The notes: generated by a model not told the origin, from the letters alone. 17,209 nucleotides of DNA from an uncultured Clostridia bacterium (GCA_945485605.1 CALYSG010000018.1:1-17209); one strand, 5' to 3'. Counted from the stretch's first letter, positions 1-7,804 are shown. Translations and numbers: made by a program.

Positions 1-38
1 GGGGGCGCTTTGCTTTATTCGGGTTTCAGATCCGGGAA

Positions 39-3000
39 TCAAGCCTCGGGGTTGTTGGTCACAACCGCTTCAAGCTCTGCAACTGCCTGGTTATAGATAT
101 TATTAAGCACTGTGTTATCGGTGTAGTAGCTATCCAGCAGGCTGTCGTTGTAAACCTGACCGAGGTACTTATCAAGCACCTTATCGAATTCCTTCTTCAG
201 GACGGATTCGTAGTTGGTCTTGAGCTTGTTGTCAAGGCAAGCTTTCTCGTAAGCGATCTGGACCTTCTGTGCGGTCTCGTAACGGCTGTAGTAGAACTCA
301 GCCTTTGTAATGACCTTCATATCTTCGTCGCTGAGCTTATCTGTGCCCATGCTGTTGAACGCTTCAGCTTTTGCCCTCGCCTCGCTCAGGAGGTTCTTGT
401 ACGCGGCGATAACATCAGCCGACATACCGGCACCCGGAGCGGCAAGCAGATCGAGCTGCTTGATAGCGTTCTTAGCGGCTTCCTTCGCGTCATTCAGACC
501 GGAGAGGCTGCTCTCAGCACCGGTGAGGTACGCGACCTCAGCTTCGGTGATCTCATAGCACTTGTAGCCAATCTCGTCGACGAATGTCTTCGATGCGTCG
601 ATCCTGGTCTTTGCGTTCGTGCCGTTCAGCCATGCGTTGTAAGCGGCGCGGGCGGCTTCGATCTCTGCCGTGTCACCGAGGACGATGACCTTGTTGAGGT
701 TGTTGAGCAGAGCCTTTACCGCTTCGGTCTCGGCCTTCTTTGCGGTCTTGAGATTGTTGCACTCGGTCTCGAGAGATACGAGCTTATTGTAAACAGTCTC
801 CATCGCGGCGAGCTCGGCGTCGTTGATATCGGCAAAGCTGTTACCGATGAGGTAGGTGTTAGCCCACGCGTCGTAAACGCCTCTGAGAGCAACCATATCG
901 TTGTAGGAGTAGATGGTTACGTTCTCGATCGACCAGCTATTGACAGCGCCCTTGACAGGTTCGGCGGCTGCCTTCGCGGCAGCGACGACCTCGTTATAGG
1001 CGGTCTCGGCGGCGGTGATGTTCGCGCTGAGAGTCTTCATCGAGGAAGCAAGAGTTACCTCAAACGCCGCGCTGTCGTAGTCAGCCTCGGTTACACCGTA
1101 GGTCGTGCACCATGCGGCATAAGCGTTCTTGGCGGCGGTGATCTTAGCGTAGCTGTAAACGTTCACGGTGCCGATAGCATCGTAGAGAGCCTTTACCGCG
1201 TCAGCGTCGGCGGTAGCGGCGGCAAGAGTTACATCGTAAGCTGCCTTCGCATCGACGATCTTATTGTACTCGGTAGCGGTGAAGCCGGTGGGCACGCCCT
1301 GAGCATCAAGGTCAGCCATACCGAGAGTTCCGTCAACATAGGTGTTGAACCAAGCGGTAGCGGCGGCATATGCTGCTTTAACGGTCTCGCCGTTCTTGAG
1401 CTGGTATGCCGTGAGAGCGTTGAATGCGTCGTAGTACGCAGCCTTATCAGCCTCGTACGCAGTCTTTGCGGCTTCGAGAGTCGTGTCGTAGCCGGTTCTC
1501 GCGCCGTCGAGCTTGGTCTTTCCGGTCTTGAGAGCCGTGAGCTTATCGGCGGTAGCGGCATCAAGCACGGTCGCGTCGATGTCATCAAGGCTCGTAAGTC
1601 CGTTTGCGGTGAGCCAAGCGGCGAGGGCTGCCTCGGCGGTTTCGATATTGCTCTTCTGGTGGAGGAGCTTGCCGGATGTATCAACAGCATCGATCTTCGG
1701 AAGTACCGTAGTATCGGCGGCATTGTTTACGGCGTTGGTTGCTTTATCCTTCGAGGTATTGTAGAGCGTATCAAGATCTGCATGGTTTACAAGGTCGTAG
1801 TTCTCCTGTACGAAGTAGGGATCCGTGCTTTCGGCGACTATCTCGTAGGTCGTGAACCAAGCGGCGACCTCAGCCTTTATAGCCTTGATAGTTGCCATAT
1901 CGGTGATCTCGGAGCCGCATGCGTCGATCTCTGCATTGATCGCATCGGCTGCGGTCTTGGCATTCGCGAGAACTCCCTCTCTTGCAACGGCTGCTTCAAG
2001 AGCTGCCTTGTTTGCACCGAGTATGTCGGCGATGTTGGCATCGTCCATACCTTCGATCCATGCGGTGAAGAGAGCGTTGGCGGCGTTGACCGCATCGGCA
2101 TCGGCGAGCTTCAGGAGCTTCGCTTCACCGAGAGCAACGATCTTCTCGATCAGTCCGCCGGTTGCTTCGGCGGCTGTTTTCTTCGCCGTCATAGCGGTTG
2201 CATAAGCAACGGCATTCTTAAGGTCGGTGTATTCGGCACCGATCGCCGTCTCTACCTCGGTAATGTCCGCGGAGGCGGCATCTGCATCGACTGAATTCTT
2301 GACTGCCTCGAGAGCGGCAAGAGTGCTGTGCAGGCAGGTGCCGTTCACGTTGTAGGGAGTCGCATCGGTGTCGATGTAATTCGCGGCATAAAGAGCCGTT
2401 CTGATCTGTGCTCTGAGGTTGTTGAGAAGAGTTCCGTTAAGTGTCTCGTTGTAGAACCTGTAAGCAGCTTCGTATTCACTCATGCTGACAAGTCTTGCGA
2501 TATTGACGTTTGCGGTATCGCTGCCGAAGCTCGCGGCGACCCATGCGTCATATTCGGCCTTTGCGCTTTCGACCTGAGCCTTAAGAGCAAGGATGTCTGC
2601 GTTGTCGGTATAGGCTTCGTAAACGCTCTTGTCGGGAATAAGCGCGTCGATCGCGGTCTGCGTTGCGGGAGCGGTCGTCTTCGCTGCCTCAAGAGCTGCG
2701 TAAGCAGTCTCTGCGGCGGTCACGAGAGTCTCAAGGTTGACGCTTCCTTCGGCGGTAGCGTAGCTCTCTACCGCGGGATCACCCATAGCGGCTCTTGCGG
2801 TATCAAGTGCTGCTCTCGCGGCTTCGATAGCTGCCTTCGAGTCGGCGGTCTTGTTTTCGCAGTCGGTAAGAGCGGCGATGAGGATCGGGCTTCCGACGGC
2901 GTTGTACTTCGCATAAGCCTCATCGGCAAGGTTCGGAACGCTGTCAGCCTCAGCCTTCGCAGCCTCAAGGGCAGTATTGACGGCGTCGGCGTTCAGGGCT

Positions 3001-4097
3001 CTGATGAGCTTGACCTGCGCGGTGTTGTATATATCATACAGCTTCTGGCTTCCCGTTGCCGAATAGTGAGCCATGTTGATGCCTTTGAAGTACTGATCGA
3101 GTTCCTTCAGTTTAACAATTACGAGATCGGTCGTCTCGTTGTATGTATTGTTGTTCGCGTCGATAAGTCCCTGAGCGATATCCTTGATCGTCTGCTCAAG
3201 TCCGCCGACAGTTCCCGAAACAAGAGATTCGAGAGTCGTGATCCTTGCTCCGAAAGCCTCGACTGCGGCGAGTCTTGCCTCGGCGCTGTCAATGTCGGCG
3301 TTTGCGGCGGCAAGCTGTGCCTCAAGATCGGCGAGCTTCGCTTCGAGAGCTGCCTTCTGATCGGTAAGACCGACAGTAAGCATGTTTTTCAGCTCGGTCT
3401 TGACGTCATTGACCTTAGTCTCGAGCTCGGTCTTCGATGCGAGAGCGTTCCGGAGATCCGCCTTCGCGGTCTCGACATCGCCCTTCGTCGCCATAGCGGT
3501 AATGGCACCGCTGACGGCTGCTCTGACCTGCTCTTCGGTCATGTACTTCGAATCCGCGGCAGTTTTCGTTAAGTAGTCATTGAGCTTTGCTGCCGTTGTG
3601 TTGTTCATCTCGGTCTTGAGCTCGTTAAGCTTCGTCTCGGTGACATATCCCTTCAATGTCTCGAGGACCTCTGCCGTCTTGGCATAATCGGTCAGTGCGG
3701 CGGCAAGTGCCTGCGCTGTCTGATCCGCCGTGAGGAATTTCGAGAGCTCCTCGGTCGTTACTATTGAGTTCTTATCAAGTGTCGTTCCTTTGACATACTC
3801 GGTGAGTATGTTCTTGATCGCTTCGGCGACCGCCTTCTCGTCGGGGAGCTTGGCGATTGCTTCGGCATTGTTCTTTGCGTCGGCTTCGGCTTTGTCAGCC
3901 TTTTCCTGCGCACCTGCCGCGGCGGTGTTGGCCTTATCCGCGGATTTCTGTGCCTCATCCGCCGCAGTCTTAGCCTCATCGGCTTTCTGCTGGGCTGTCT
4001 TGTCGGCACAGGAGGTCAATGTCAGAGAAAGCGCCAATATCAGTACGAGAAGTACGGACAGGCCTCTGGCAAGACCGTTTTTGCTGTTTTTCTTCAT
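39..4097 (-). CDS. Large repeat-containing surface lipoprotein (1352 aa)
   Basis: The protein begins with a basic n-region and a hydrophobic stretch (residues 11-28) ending in a lipobox, L-T-S-C, with Cys30 as the predicted lipidated residue, so it should be anchored to the outer face of the membrane. Residues 31-78 are an Ala/Lys/Glu/Asp-rich heptad-like coiled coil, and more coiled coil is likely at 205-300. From about residue 420 to 1250 there are degenerate repeats of about 80 residues built on an A-x-x-x-Y-x-A-W core, with Trp at 519, 680, 747, 828, 916, 996, 1078 and 1156. No enzyme motif is recognisable. The repeats could be three-helix bundles, possibly distant FIVAR-like modules, but no named family is assigned. 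The start is supported by GGAGGG six bases upstream and by the signal peptide. The gene lies downstream of and co-directional with a LytTR regulator but has its own promoter. A structural or adhesive surface role is plausible but unproven. Confidence 0.9.
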   Translation of the reverse strand: MKKNSKNGLARGLSVLLVLILALSLTLTSCADKTAQQKADEAKTAADEAQKSADKANTAAAGAQEKADKAEADAKNNAEAIAKLPDEKAVAEAIKNILTEYVKGTTLDKNSIVTTEELSKFLTADQTAQALAAALTDYAKTAEVLETLKGYVTETKLNELKTEMNNTTAAKLNDYLTKTAADSKYMTEEQVRAAVSGAITAMATKGDVETAKADLRNALASKTELETKVNDVKTELKNMLTVGLTDQKAALEAKLADLEAQLAAANADIDSAEARLAAVEAFGARITTLESLVSGTVGGLEQTIKDIAQGLIDANNNTYNETTDLVIVKLKELDQYFKGINMAHYSATGSQKLYDIYNTAQVKLIRALNADAVNTALEAAKAEADSVPNLADEAYAKYNAVGSPILIAALTDCENKTADSKAAIEAARAALDTARAAMGDPAVESYATAEGSVNLETLVTAAETAYAALEAAKTTAPATQTAIDALIPDKSVYEAYTDNADILALKAQVESAKAEYDAWVAASFGSDTANVNIARLVSMSEYEAAYRFYNETLNGTLLNNLRAQIRTALYAANYIDTDATPYNVNGTCLHSTLAALEAVKNSVDADAASADITEVETAIGAEYTDLKNAVAYATAMTAKKTAAEATGGLIEKIVALGEAKLLKLADADAVNAANALFTAWIEGMDDANIADILGANKAALEAAVAREGVLANAKTAADAINAEIDACGSEITDMATIKAIKAEVAAWFTTYEIVAESTDPYFVQENYDLVNHADLDTLYNTSKDKATNAVNNAADTTVLPKIDAVDTSGKLLHQKSNIETAEAALAAWLTANGLTSLDDIDATVLDAATADKLTALKTGKTKLDGARTGYDTTLEAAKTAYEADKAAYYDAFNALTAYQLKNGETVKAAYAAATAWFNTYVDGTLGMADLDAQGVPTGFTATEYNKIVDAKAAYDVTLAAATADADAVKALYDAIGTVNVYSYAKITAAKNAYAAWCTTYGVTEADYDSAAFEVTLASSMKTLSANITAAETAYNEVVAAAKAAAEPVKGAVNSWSIENVTIYSYNDMVALRGVYDAWANTYLIGNSFADINDAELAAMETVYNKLVSLETECNNLKTAKKAETEAVKALLNNLNKVIVLGDTAEIEAARAAYNAWLNGTNAKTRIDASKTFVDEIGYKCYEITEAEVAYLTGAESSLSGLNDAKEAAKNAIKQLDLLAAPGAGMSADVIAAYKNLLSEARAKAEAFNSMGTDKLSDEDMKVITKAEFYYSRYETAQKVQIAYEKACLDNKLKTNYESVLKKEFDKVLDKYLGQVYNDSLLDSYYTDNTVLNNIYNQAVAELEAVVTNNPEA

Positions 4098-4129
4098 CCT
4101 ATTCCCTCCAATTAAAAATTGATGCCTAT

Positions 4130-4158
4130 ATTTTACATCATGATTTTAACTTTTTCAA
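4130..4158 (-). promoter_or_regulatory. Promoter of the lipoprotein gene
   Basis: Read on the minus strand, the -35 box is TTGAAA (4153-4158) and the -10 box is TAAAAT (4130-4135), with a 17-base spacer. Transcription would start near 4123, giving a short leader of about 25 bases before the start codon at 4097. The match to a housekeeping sigma-70/SigA promoter is good but not perfect, which suits activation by an upstream-bound regulator. Confidence 0.7.
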
Positions 4159-4167
4159 TAGCTTTGC

Positions 4168-4196
4168 ACAAACGGGTGATATTTCACATGAACAGG
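4168..4196 (-). promoter_or_regulatory. Candidate LytTR binding site: two direct repeats
   Basis: On the minus strand two copies of a 9-base element, CCTGTTCAT (4188-4196) and CCCGTTTGT (4168-4176), stand 20 bases apart start to start, so they lie on about the same helix face. Both fit the published LytTR-type core GTTN(A/G)(T/G). The nearer copy ends 9 bases upstream of the lipoprotein -35 box, where an activator would sit. The adjacent gene encodes a LytTR protein. The usual spacer in AgrA-type sites is 12-13 bases; here it is 11, so the call is a candidate. Confidence 0.5.
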
Positions 4197-4200
4197 AGTT

Positions 4201-4217
4201 TAAATTACCTTAATTTA
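4201..4217. repeat. AT-rich palindrome TAAATTA-CCT-TAATTTA
   Basis: Perfect 7-base inverted repeat arms around a 3-base centre, lying between the end of the LytTR gene and the candidate LytTR direct repeats. There is no T-run directly after it in either direction, so it is a poor intrinsic terminator. It could be an operator or an UP-like AT-rich element for the lipoprotein promoter; random occurrence in AT-rich intergenic DNA is also possible. Confidence 0.45.
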
Positions 4218-4251
4218 CAAAAATTGTCTTGGTTCGTTTTGTTCTGCTATT

Positions 4252-4965
4252 CTAATGTATAATACCTGAACCGACGAAGGCTTTCAGGGCCTGCTTGGCT
4301 TCTGCGTATCGGTTCTTCGCCACGCTGACCCTTTCACCCGTGTCCATCTCGAAAAAATACTCGGACAGTCTTACGGTATGGCTCATATTCACGACGAAGC
4401 TGCGGTGCGAACGGTAGAATTCCTCGACGGGAAGATGTGTGCAAACATCCGAGAGCGCCCCCGCCGCCTCATATTCCGAAGCTCCGCAATGAAGGATCAG
4501 CTCGGTACCCGAGACCTCGATATAGACTATCGAGTCTATCGGTATTGCCAGTCTGCCTCCGGCTTTCGTGCGGAGAAGCAGCGACCGGCGCGAGGAAAAA
4601 CGCTTTGCCGCGTATCTGAACGGCGGACGCAGTTTTTTCTTCGTCAGAGGCTTGATTATATACCCTATCGGGAAAACGCCGTATGCCGCGAGTGCATAAT
4701 CGGCGTTTTCGGTGACAAAAATAATATCACAGTCGTTTCCGGCGAGCCTCAGCTCTCGCGCGAAGTCTATCGCACTCTCTCCCCCGATCTCGGTCTCGAG
4801 CAGAAGAAGGTCGAATTTCTCTTTCGACACCGCCGTCCTCAGACTCTCAAGGTCGGGATATACCGACACATCGGCTTCCGTCCCCGTCTCGGCGGCGAGC
4901 GCAAGGATCTCACTCTCTATGAGCTTCGGACAGAGCTCTGTCCCGTCACATACGGCTATTTTCAC
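4252..4965 (-). CDS. LytTR-family response regulator with atypical receiver
   Basis: This 237-residue protein has an N-terminal CheY-like receiver (about 1-118) and a C-terminal LytTR DNA-binding domain (about 128-232, including the hallmark F-Y-R-S-H-R-S-F near 185-192). It resembles AgrA/LytR-type transcription factors in layout and length. The receiver keeps Thr85 and Lys105 with the K-P pair, but the phosphoacceptor position is Glu57 (L-L-L-E-T-E-I) rather than Asp, and the usual acidic pair near the N-terminus is reduced to D7-G8. It is therefore probably not switched by ordinary aspartyl phosphorylation. The start is GTG at 4963-4965, supported by AAAGGAGG about 8 bases upstream. No histidine kinase gene lies in the window. 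It sits directly upstream of the lipoprotein gene and divergent from a small membrane protein gene, the likeliest local targets. Confidence 0.93.
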   Translation of the reverse strand: MKIAVCDGTELCPKLIESEILALAAETGTEADVSVYPDLESLRTAVSKEKFDLLLLETEIGGESAIDFARELRLAGNDCDIIFVTENADYALAAYGVFPIGYIIKPLTKKKLRPPFRYAAKRFSSRRSLLLRTKAGGRLAIPIDSIVYIEVSGTELILHCGASEYEAAGALSDVCTHLPVEEFYRSHRSFVVNMSHTVRLSEYFFEMDTGERVSVAKNRYAEAKQALKAFVGSGIIH

Positions 4966-4982
4966 GTCAGTTTCCTCCTTTG

Positions 4983-4992
4983 GAAAATTTTC
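4983..4992. repeat. 10-base palindrome GAAAATTTTC in divergent gap
   Basis: A perfect palindrome in the middle of the 45-base space between the LytTR gene and the small exported protein gene. It also overlaps the upstream part of the small gene's ribosome binding region. It could be an operator for both genes, but such a short AT-rich palindrome may be chance. Confidence 0.3.
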
Positions 4993-5010
4993 GGAAAGGA
5001 TTTTTGTATC

Positions 5011-5310
5011 ATGAAAAAAAGTCTCCTGAAATTCACGGCGGCTCTCGCCGCGTTTCTGATCCTTCTGCCCTGCCTCGGGCTATCCGCCGGAGCCGTCGGA
5101 AATCCCTCGTCCAAGGCTTCTGCCGTCGCTCTCGGGCAGGACAACGCACGAACGGCAGACACCTCTGTTCCGGCTGATGCGGCAGGCACCCCGAACGCCG
5201 ACCCGACGACCGGAAGCGTAATCGCCGTCGTGATAGCCGTACTCGCGGTCATCGCCGTCATCGCTCTCATAATCATATTGGTCCCGAAGGTTAAGGGCAA
5301 GAAGGGCTGA
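5011..5310 (+). CDS. Small exported membrane or wall protein with sortase-like tail
   Basis: A 99-residue product starting at ATG 5011, chosen because it follows GGAAAGGA at a suitable distance and opens with a signal peptide (MKKSLL, hydrophobic 8-24, likely cleavage after A-G-A at 26-28). The short outer segment (29-63) is rich in Ala, Thr, Ser, Asp and Pro. The C-terminus has D64-P-T-T-G68, then a hydrophobic span of about 23 residues (69-91) and a basic tail KVKGKKG. That layout matches an LPXTG-type cell wall sorting signal with Asp in the first position; a plain type I membrane anchor is the alternative. The gene is divergent from the LytTR regulator across a 45-base gap that holds a 10-base palindrome. 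Its stop codon directly abuts the convergent mnmE stop. No homologue is recognised. Confidence 0.75.
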   Translation: MKKSLLKFTAALAAFLILLPCLGLSAGAVGNPSSKASAVALGQDNARTADTSVPADAAGTPNADPTTGSVIAVVIAVLAVIAVIALIIILVPKVKGKKG

Positions 5311-6693
5311 TTACTTCCCTACGCAGAACTTAGAGAAGATAGAGCCGACGATATCCTCGCCGACGCGCTTACCGCTTATCCCGGCGAGGGCTTCCATCGC
5401 GCGCTCAACGGACGAGCTTACAAGGTCTGTGGGAAGCCCGGAATCTATCCCCGCAAGCGCCTCCGAGAGACATTCGCCGGCAAAAGCAAGCGCGCCGTAC
5501 TGTCTTGCAGTAGCGACGACGGCGTCCTTCCCTATATCTAAACCTTCGGAGTTGAATATCTCCCCGACGGTCTTATCAAGCTCCTCGATACCGAGTCCGG
5601 TCTTTGCCGAGACGTTTACCGCGAGCGGCAGGCGCGAGATTATCGCGTCAAGCCCCGCGGCGCGCGGCAGATCGGACTTGTTTATTACCGCTATCACCTT
5701 CGCGTCCGAATTTGCGAGCCTTTCGGCAAGGGCAATATCCTCTGTTGACGGCTCGCACGAGCCGTCAAAAACGGCGAAGATCAGACCCGCAGCCTCTATT
5801 GCGCGCTCGGCGCGCCCGATCCCGATCTTCTCGATCGGGTCGTCGGTACGACGCAGTCCCGCAGTGTCGAAAAGATTCAGCGTCACGCCGCCGAAGGACA
5901 CCTTCTCCGTGAGGATATCGCGCGTCGTGCCCTCGATATCGGTCACGATCGCGCTTTCGTGCCCCGCAAGGCGGTTGAAAAGGCTGCTCTTGCCCGAATT
6001 CGTCCGACCGCAGATGACAGTCGGGACGCCTTCTGCCACCGCTCGTCCGACAGAGTAGGTCGACGCGAGCTTTTCGGCTTTCTCTTTTGCCTCTGACAGC
6101 CGTTCGTAAAGCTCCGCGTCGGTCATATCAGAAACGTCCTCGTCGGGAAAGTCTATGTCGGCGCGAAGCTCCGAGCTGACGTCAAGCAGCATGGAATATA
6201 CCTCCCCGACCCCGTCAGAGAGCCTTCCGTCAAGCCCCGACCGCGCGAGCGTGAGCTGAGGAAGAGTGCCCGCTTCGAGCAACGCTCCGAGCGATTCTGC
6301 CCGGTCAAGGCTCAGCTTGCCGCTTAAAAACGCGCGACGGGTGAACTCACCCGCCTCAGCCTGTCTCGCGCCCGCGGCAAAGCATGCCGTGAGCACCGCC
6401 TGAGTGACGAGCACGCCCCCGTGACAGCTTATCTCGACCGTGTCCTCGCCGGTAAACGACTTCGGCGCACGGAAGATCACTGCCATCCCGTCGTCGATCT
6501 GTCGCCTCTTTCCTCCGGGAAGCGGAAGATATATCGCACCGTGCAGCTCAAGGTTCGGCTCGGCAAGGCTGAGCTTCCTTGAAAACACCGCGTCGCCGAC
6601 TGCGGCGGCGTCGGGGCCCGAGATCCTTATTACGGCAATGCCGCCCTTCCCCCTCGGGGTGGAGATCGCGGCTATCGTATCAAAAAAATTCAT
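5311..6693 (-). CDS. mnmE: tRNA uridine-5-carboxymethylaminomethyl(34) synthesis GTPase MnmE
   Basis: MnmE works with MnmG to install cmnm5 groups on U34 of tRNAs reading split codon boxes; it is a K+-activated GTPase that binds a folate one-carbon donor. The 460 residues match the family length. An N-terminal folate-binding domain covers about 1-118, followed by helical parts flanking a G domain. Seen motifs: G1 GRTNSGKS (229-236, with the K+-coordinating Asn232), GTTRD (255-259), DTAG (276-279), the candidate catalytic Glu288 in I-E-K-I-G-I, NKSD (338-341), and the C-terminal FCVGK with its Cys457. The start MNFFDTIAAIS at 6691-6693 is preferred over an upstream in-frame ATG at 6843, because the extra 50 residues are basic, non-conserved and overlap holA. 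It lies 20 bases after holA. MnmG, often a neighbour in other genomes, is absent here. Confidence 0.98.
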   Translation of the reverse strand: MNFFDTIAAISTPRGKGGIAVIRISGPDAAAVGDAVFSRKLSLAEPNLELHGAIYLPLPGGKRRQIDDGMAVIFRAPKSFTGEDTVEISCHGGVLVTQAVLTACFAAGARQAEAGEFTRRAFLSGKLSLDRAESLGALLEAGTLPQLTLARSGLDGRLSDGVGEVYSMLLDVSSELRADIDFPDEDVSDMTDAELYERLSEAKEKAEKLASTYSVGRAVAEGVPTVICGRTNSGKSSLFNRLAGHESAIVTDIEGTTRDILTEKVSFGGVTLNLFDTAGLRRTDDPIEKIGIGRAERAIEAAGLIFAVFDGSCEPSTEDIALAERLANSDAKVIAVINKSDLPRAAGLDAIISRLPLAVNVSAKTGLGIEELDKTVGEIFNSEGLDIGKDAVVATARQYGALAFAGECLSEALAGIDSGLPTDLVSSSVERAMEALAGISGKRVGEDIVGSIFSKFCVGK

Positions 6694-6713
6694 ATTTTGC
6701 CTTTCCCGGTCAT

Positions 6714-7751
6714 TCAGAGCGCACAGATCAGGCGCTCGATCGCCGTATATCCCTGCGGCGAGAGCTTCAGGGCGGCGTCGGCGTCGGCGCAAAGACCTAC
6801 CGCCCGGCGAAGCCTTTCGGTTCCCGCCCCGTTTCTTAAGCACAGTCCTACGCGGAATTCGTGTATTTTAAGCCTTTTTGCTATCTCGCCCTTTGAGAGC
6901 CCGTCGTCGGCGAGCAGCCTTACCGAGAGCATCATGCAGAAGGTCGAGATTATCTCAGCCATGATCGCGGTCGGCTCGATCCGCCTCCTCTTCATTTCGG
7001 CAAGGACCCTCAGAGCATCCGCCGAGCGGTTCTCCATAACGGCATTTGCGAAGGCAAACGAGTCGTAATCGGTGTCGGCAATGTTTACCCGTGAGATGTC
7101 CGACGCGGCGGCAACCGTCCTTCCCGATGCGAGAGTGTACCACGAGAGCTTGTCCGTCTCTGCGGATAGCCTGTACATATCGGTCCCGCAGTAATCGACA
7201 AGCTTGCGGCAAAGGATCGGATCGGCGGTGACTCCGTTCGCCTCAAAGTGTCTGCCCACCCAACGCGCGAGCATCGCGGGGCTCGATTTCGAAAACCTTA
7301 CGGGCTGAAGAAGCTCTCCGAGCCTCTTAAGGATCGCCGACGGTCTCTTCGGCAAATAACCTTCGTCTATCCCGCCGGCGGTAACGCTTATCACGAGTAT
7401 GTTGCAGTCAAGCTCGGGAAGAGTCGAAAAGACCTCGCAGAAACCGTCAAGGAGCTTGCCCTTGACCTCGCGGAAATTCATGCCCGAGACCTCTACGAGC
7501 TTAGTCTCGCTCATCATGGGCAAGGTCGACAGCGCGCCGAGCAGAGCGTCCGGCGTCAGTCCCTGCGGGTCGAGCTTTATATCGTTGAAGGCGGCGAGCG
7601 AAGGATCGGGGCAGACCGTCTCGCGCAGAGCATTCAGCGAGAATGACTTAAGGTAATCCTCTTCTCCGAAGAAAAGGTATCCCCCCGGTGCGCATTTTTT
7701 GATCTGTTTCCGAAAGTCCGACTCGGTGATGATATCCAAGGCTCCGCTCAC
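6714..7751 (-). CDS. holA: DNA polymerase III subunit delta (clamp loader)
   Basis: The delta subunit is the part of the clamp-loader complex that opens the sliding clamp. The 345-residue length fits. The N-terminal part has the family's Y-L-F-F-G-E-E-D-Y-L signature (25-34), with the usual serine/threonine and Leu-rich helices following, and the C-terminal helical collar domain covers roughly 220-345. No Walker A motif is present, as expected for delta. The start shown is GTG at 7749-7751, but AGGGG lies only one base before it; a TTG at 7737-7739 is better spaced from the AGGGGAG stretch, so the true N-terminus may be four residues shorter. A strong promoter lies just upstream, and mnmE follows after 20 bases, so the two are probably co-transcribed. 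Confidence 0.93.
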   Translation of the reverse strand: MSGALDIITESDFRKQIKKCAPGGYLFFGEEDYLKSFSLNALRETVCPDPSLAAFNDIKLDPQGLTPDALLGALSTLPMMSETKLVEVSGMNFREVKGKLLDGFCEVFSTLPELDCNILVISVTAGGIDEGYLPKRPSAILKRLGELLQPVRFSKSSPAMLARWVGRHFEANGVTADPILCRKLVDYCGTDMYRLSAETDKLSWYTLASGRTVAAASDISRVNIADTDYDSFAFANAVMENRSADALRVLAEMKRRRIEPTAIMAEIISTFCMMLSVRLLADDGLSKGEIAKRLKIHEFRVGLCLRNGAGTERLRRAVGLCADADAALKLSPQGYTAIERLICAL

Positions 7752-7775
7752 TCCCCTGCTTTTTTGATAACAATA

Positions 7776-7804
7776 ATTATATCATTTTCCATCGTCCGCG
7801 TCAA
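7776..7804 (-). promoter_or_regulatory. Promoter of holA-mnmE
   Basis: On the minus strand the -35 box is TTGACG (7799-7804) and the -10 box is TATAAT (7776-7781), with exactly 17 bases between and a TGA just before the -10, giving an extended -10 (TGnTATAAT). The leader to the holA start is about 20 bases. Confidence 0.85.

Noticed and set aside
1..38. Possible terminator just after the lipoprotein stop
   Set aside because: No stem of convincing length with a T-run is visible in the 38 bases present.
2328..3572. Open frame of 414 codons on the plus strand inside the lipoprotein gene
   Set aside because: It is antisense to the coding sequence of the lipoprotein, has no ribosome site or recognisable domain, and is explained by the biased Ala/Thr/Glu codons of the opposite strand.
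5003..5031. Weak minus-strand promoter of the LytTR gene (TTTCAG-17-TACAAA with extended TG)
   Set aside because: The -35 is poor and it sits over the start of the small gene, so I could not call it with confidence.
6694..6843. In-frame upstream extension of mnmE by 50 codons
   Set aside because: The extension is basic and unlike MnmE, overlaps holA, and ATG at 6691-6693 begins the conserved N-F-F-D-T-I-A-A-I-S sequence.
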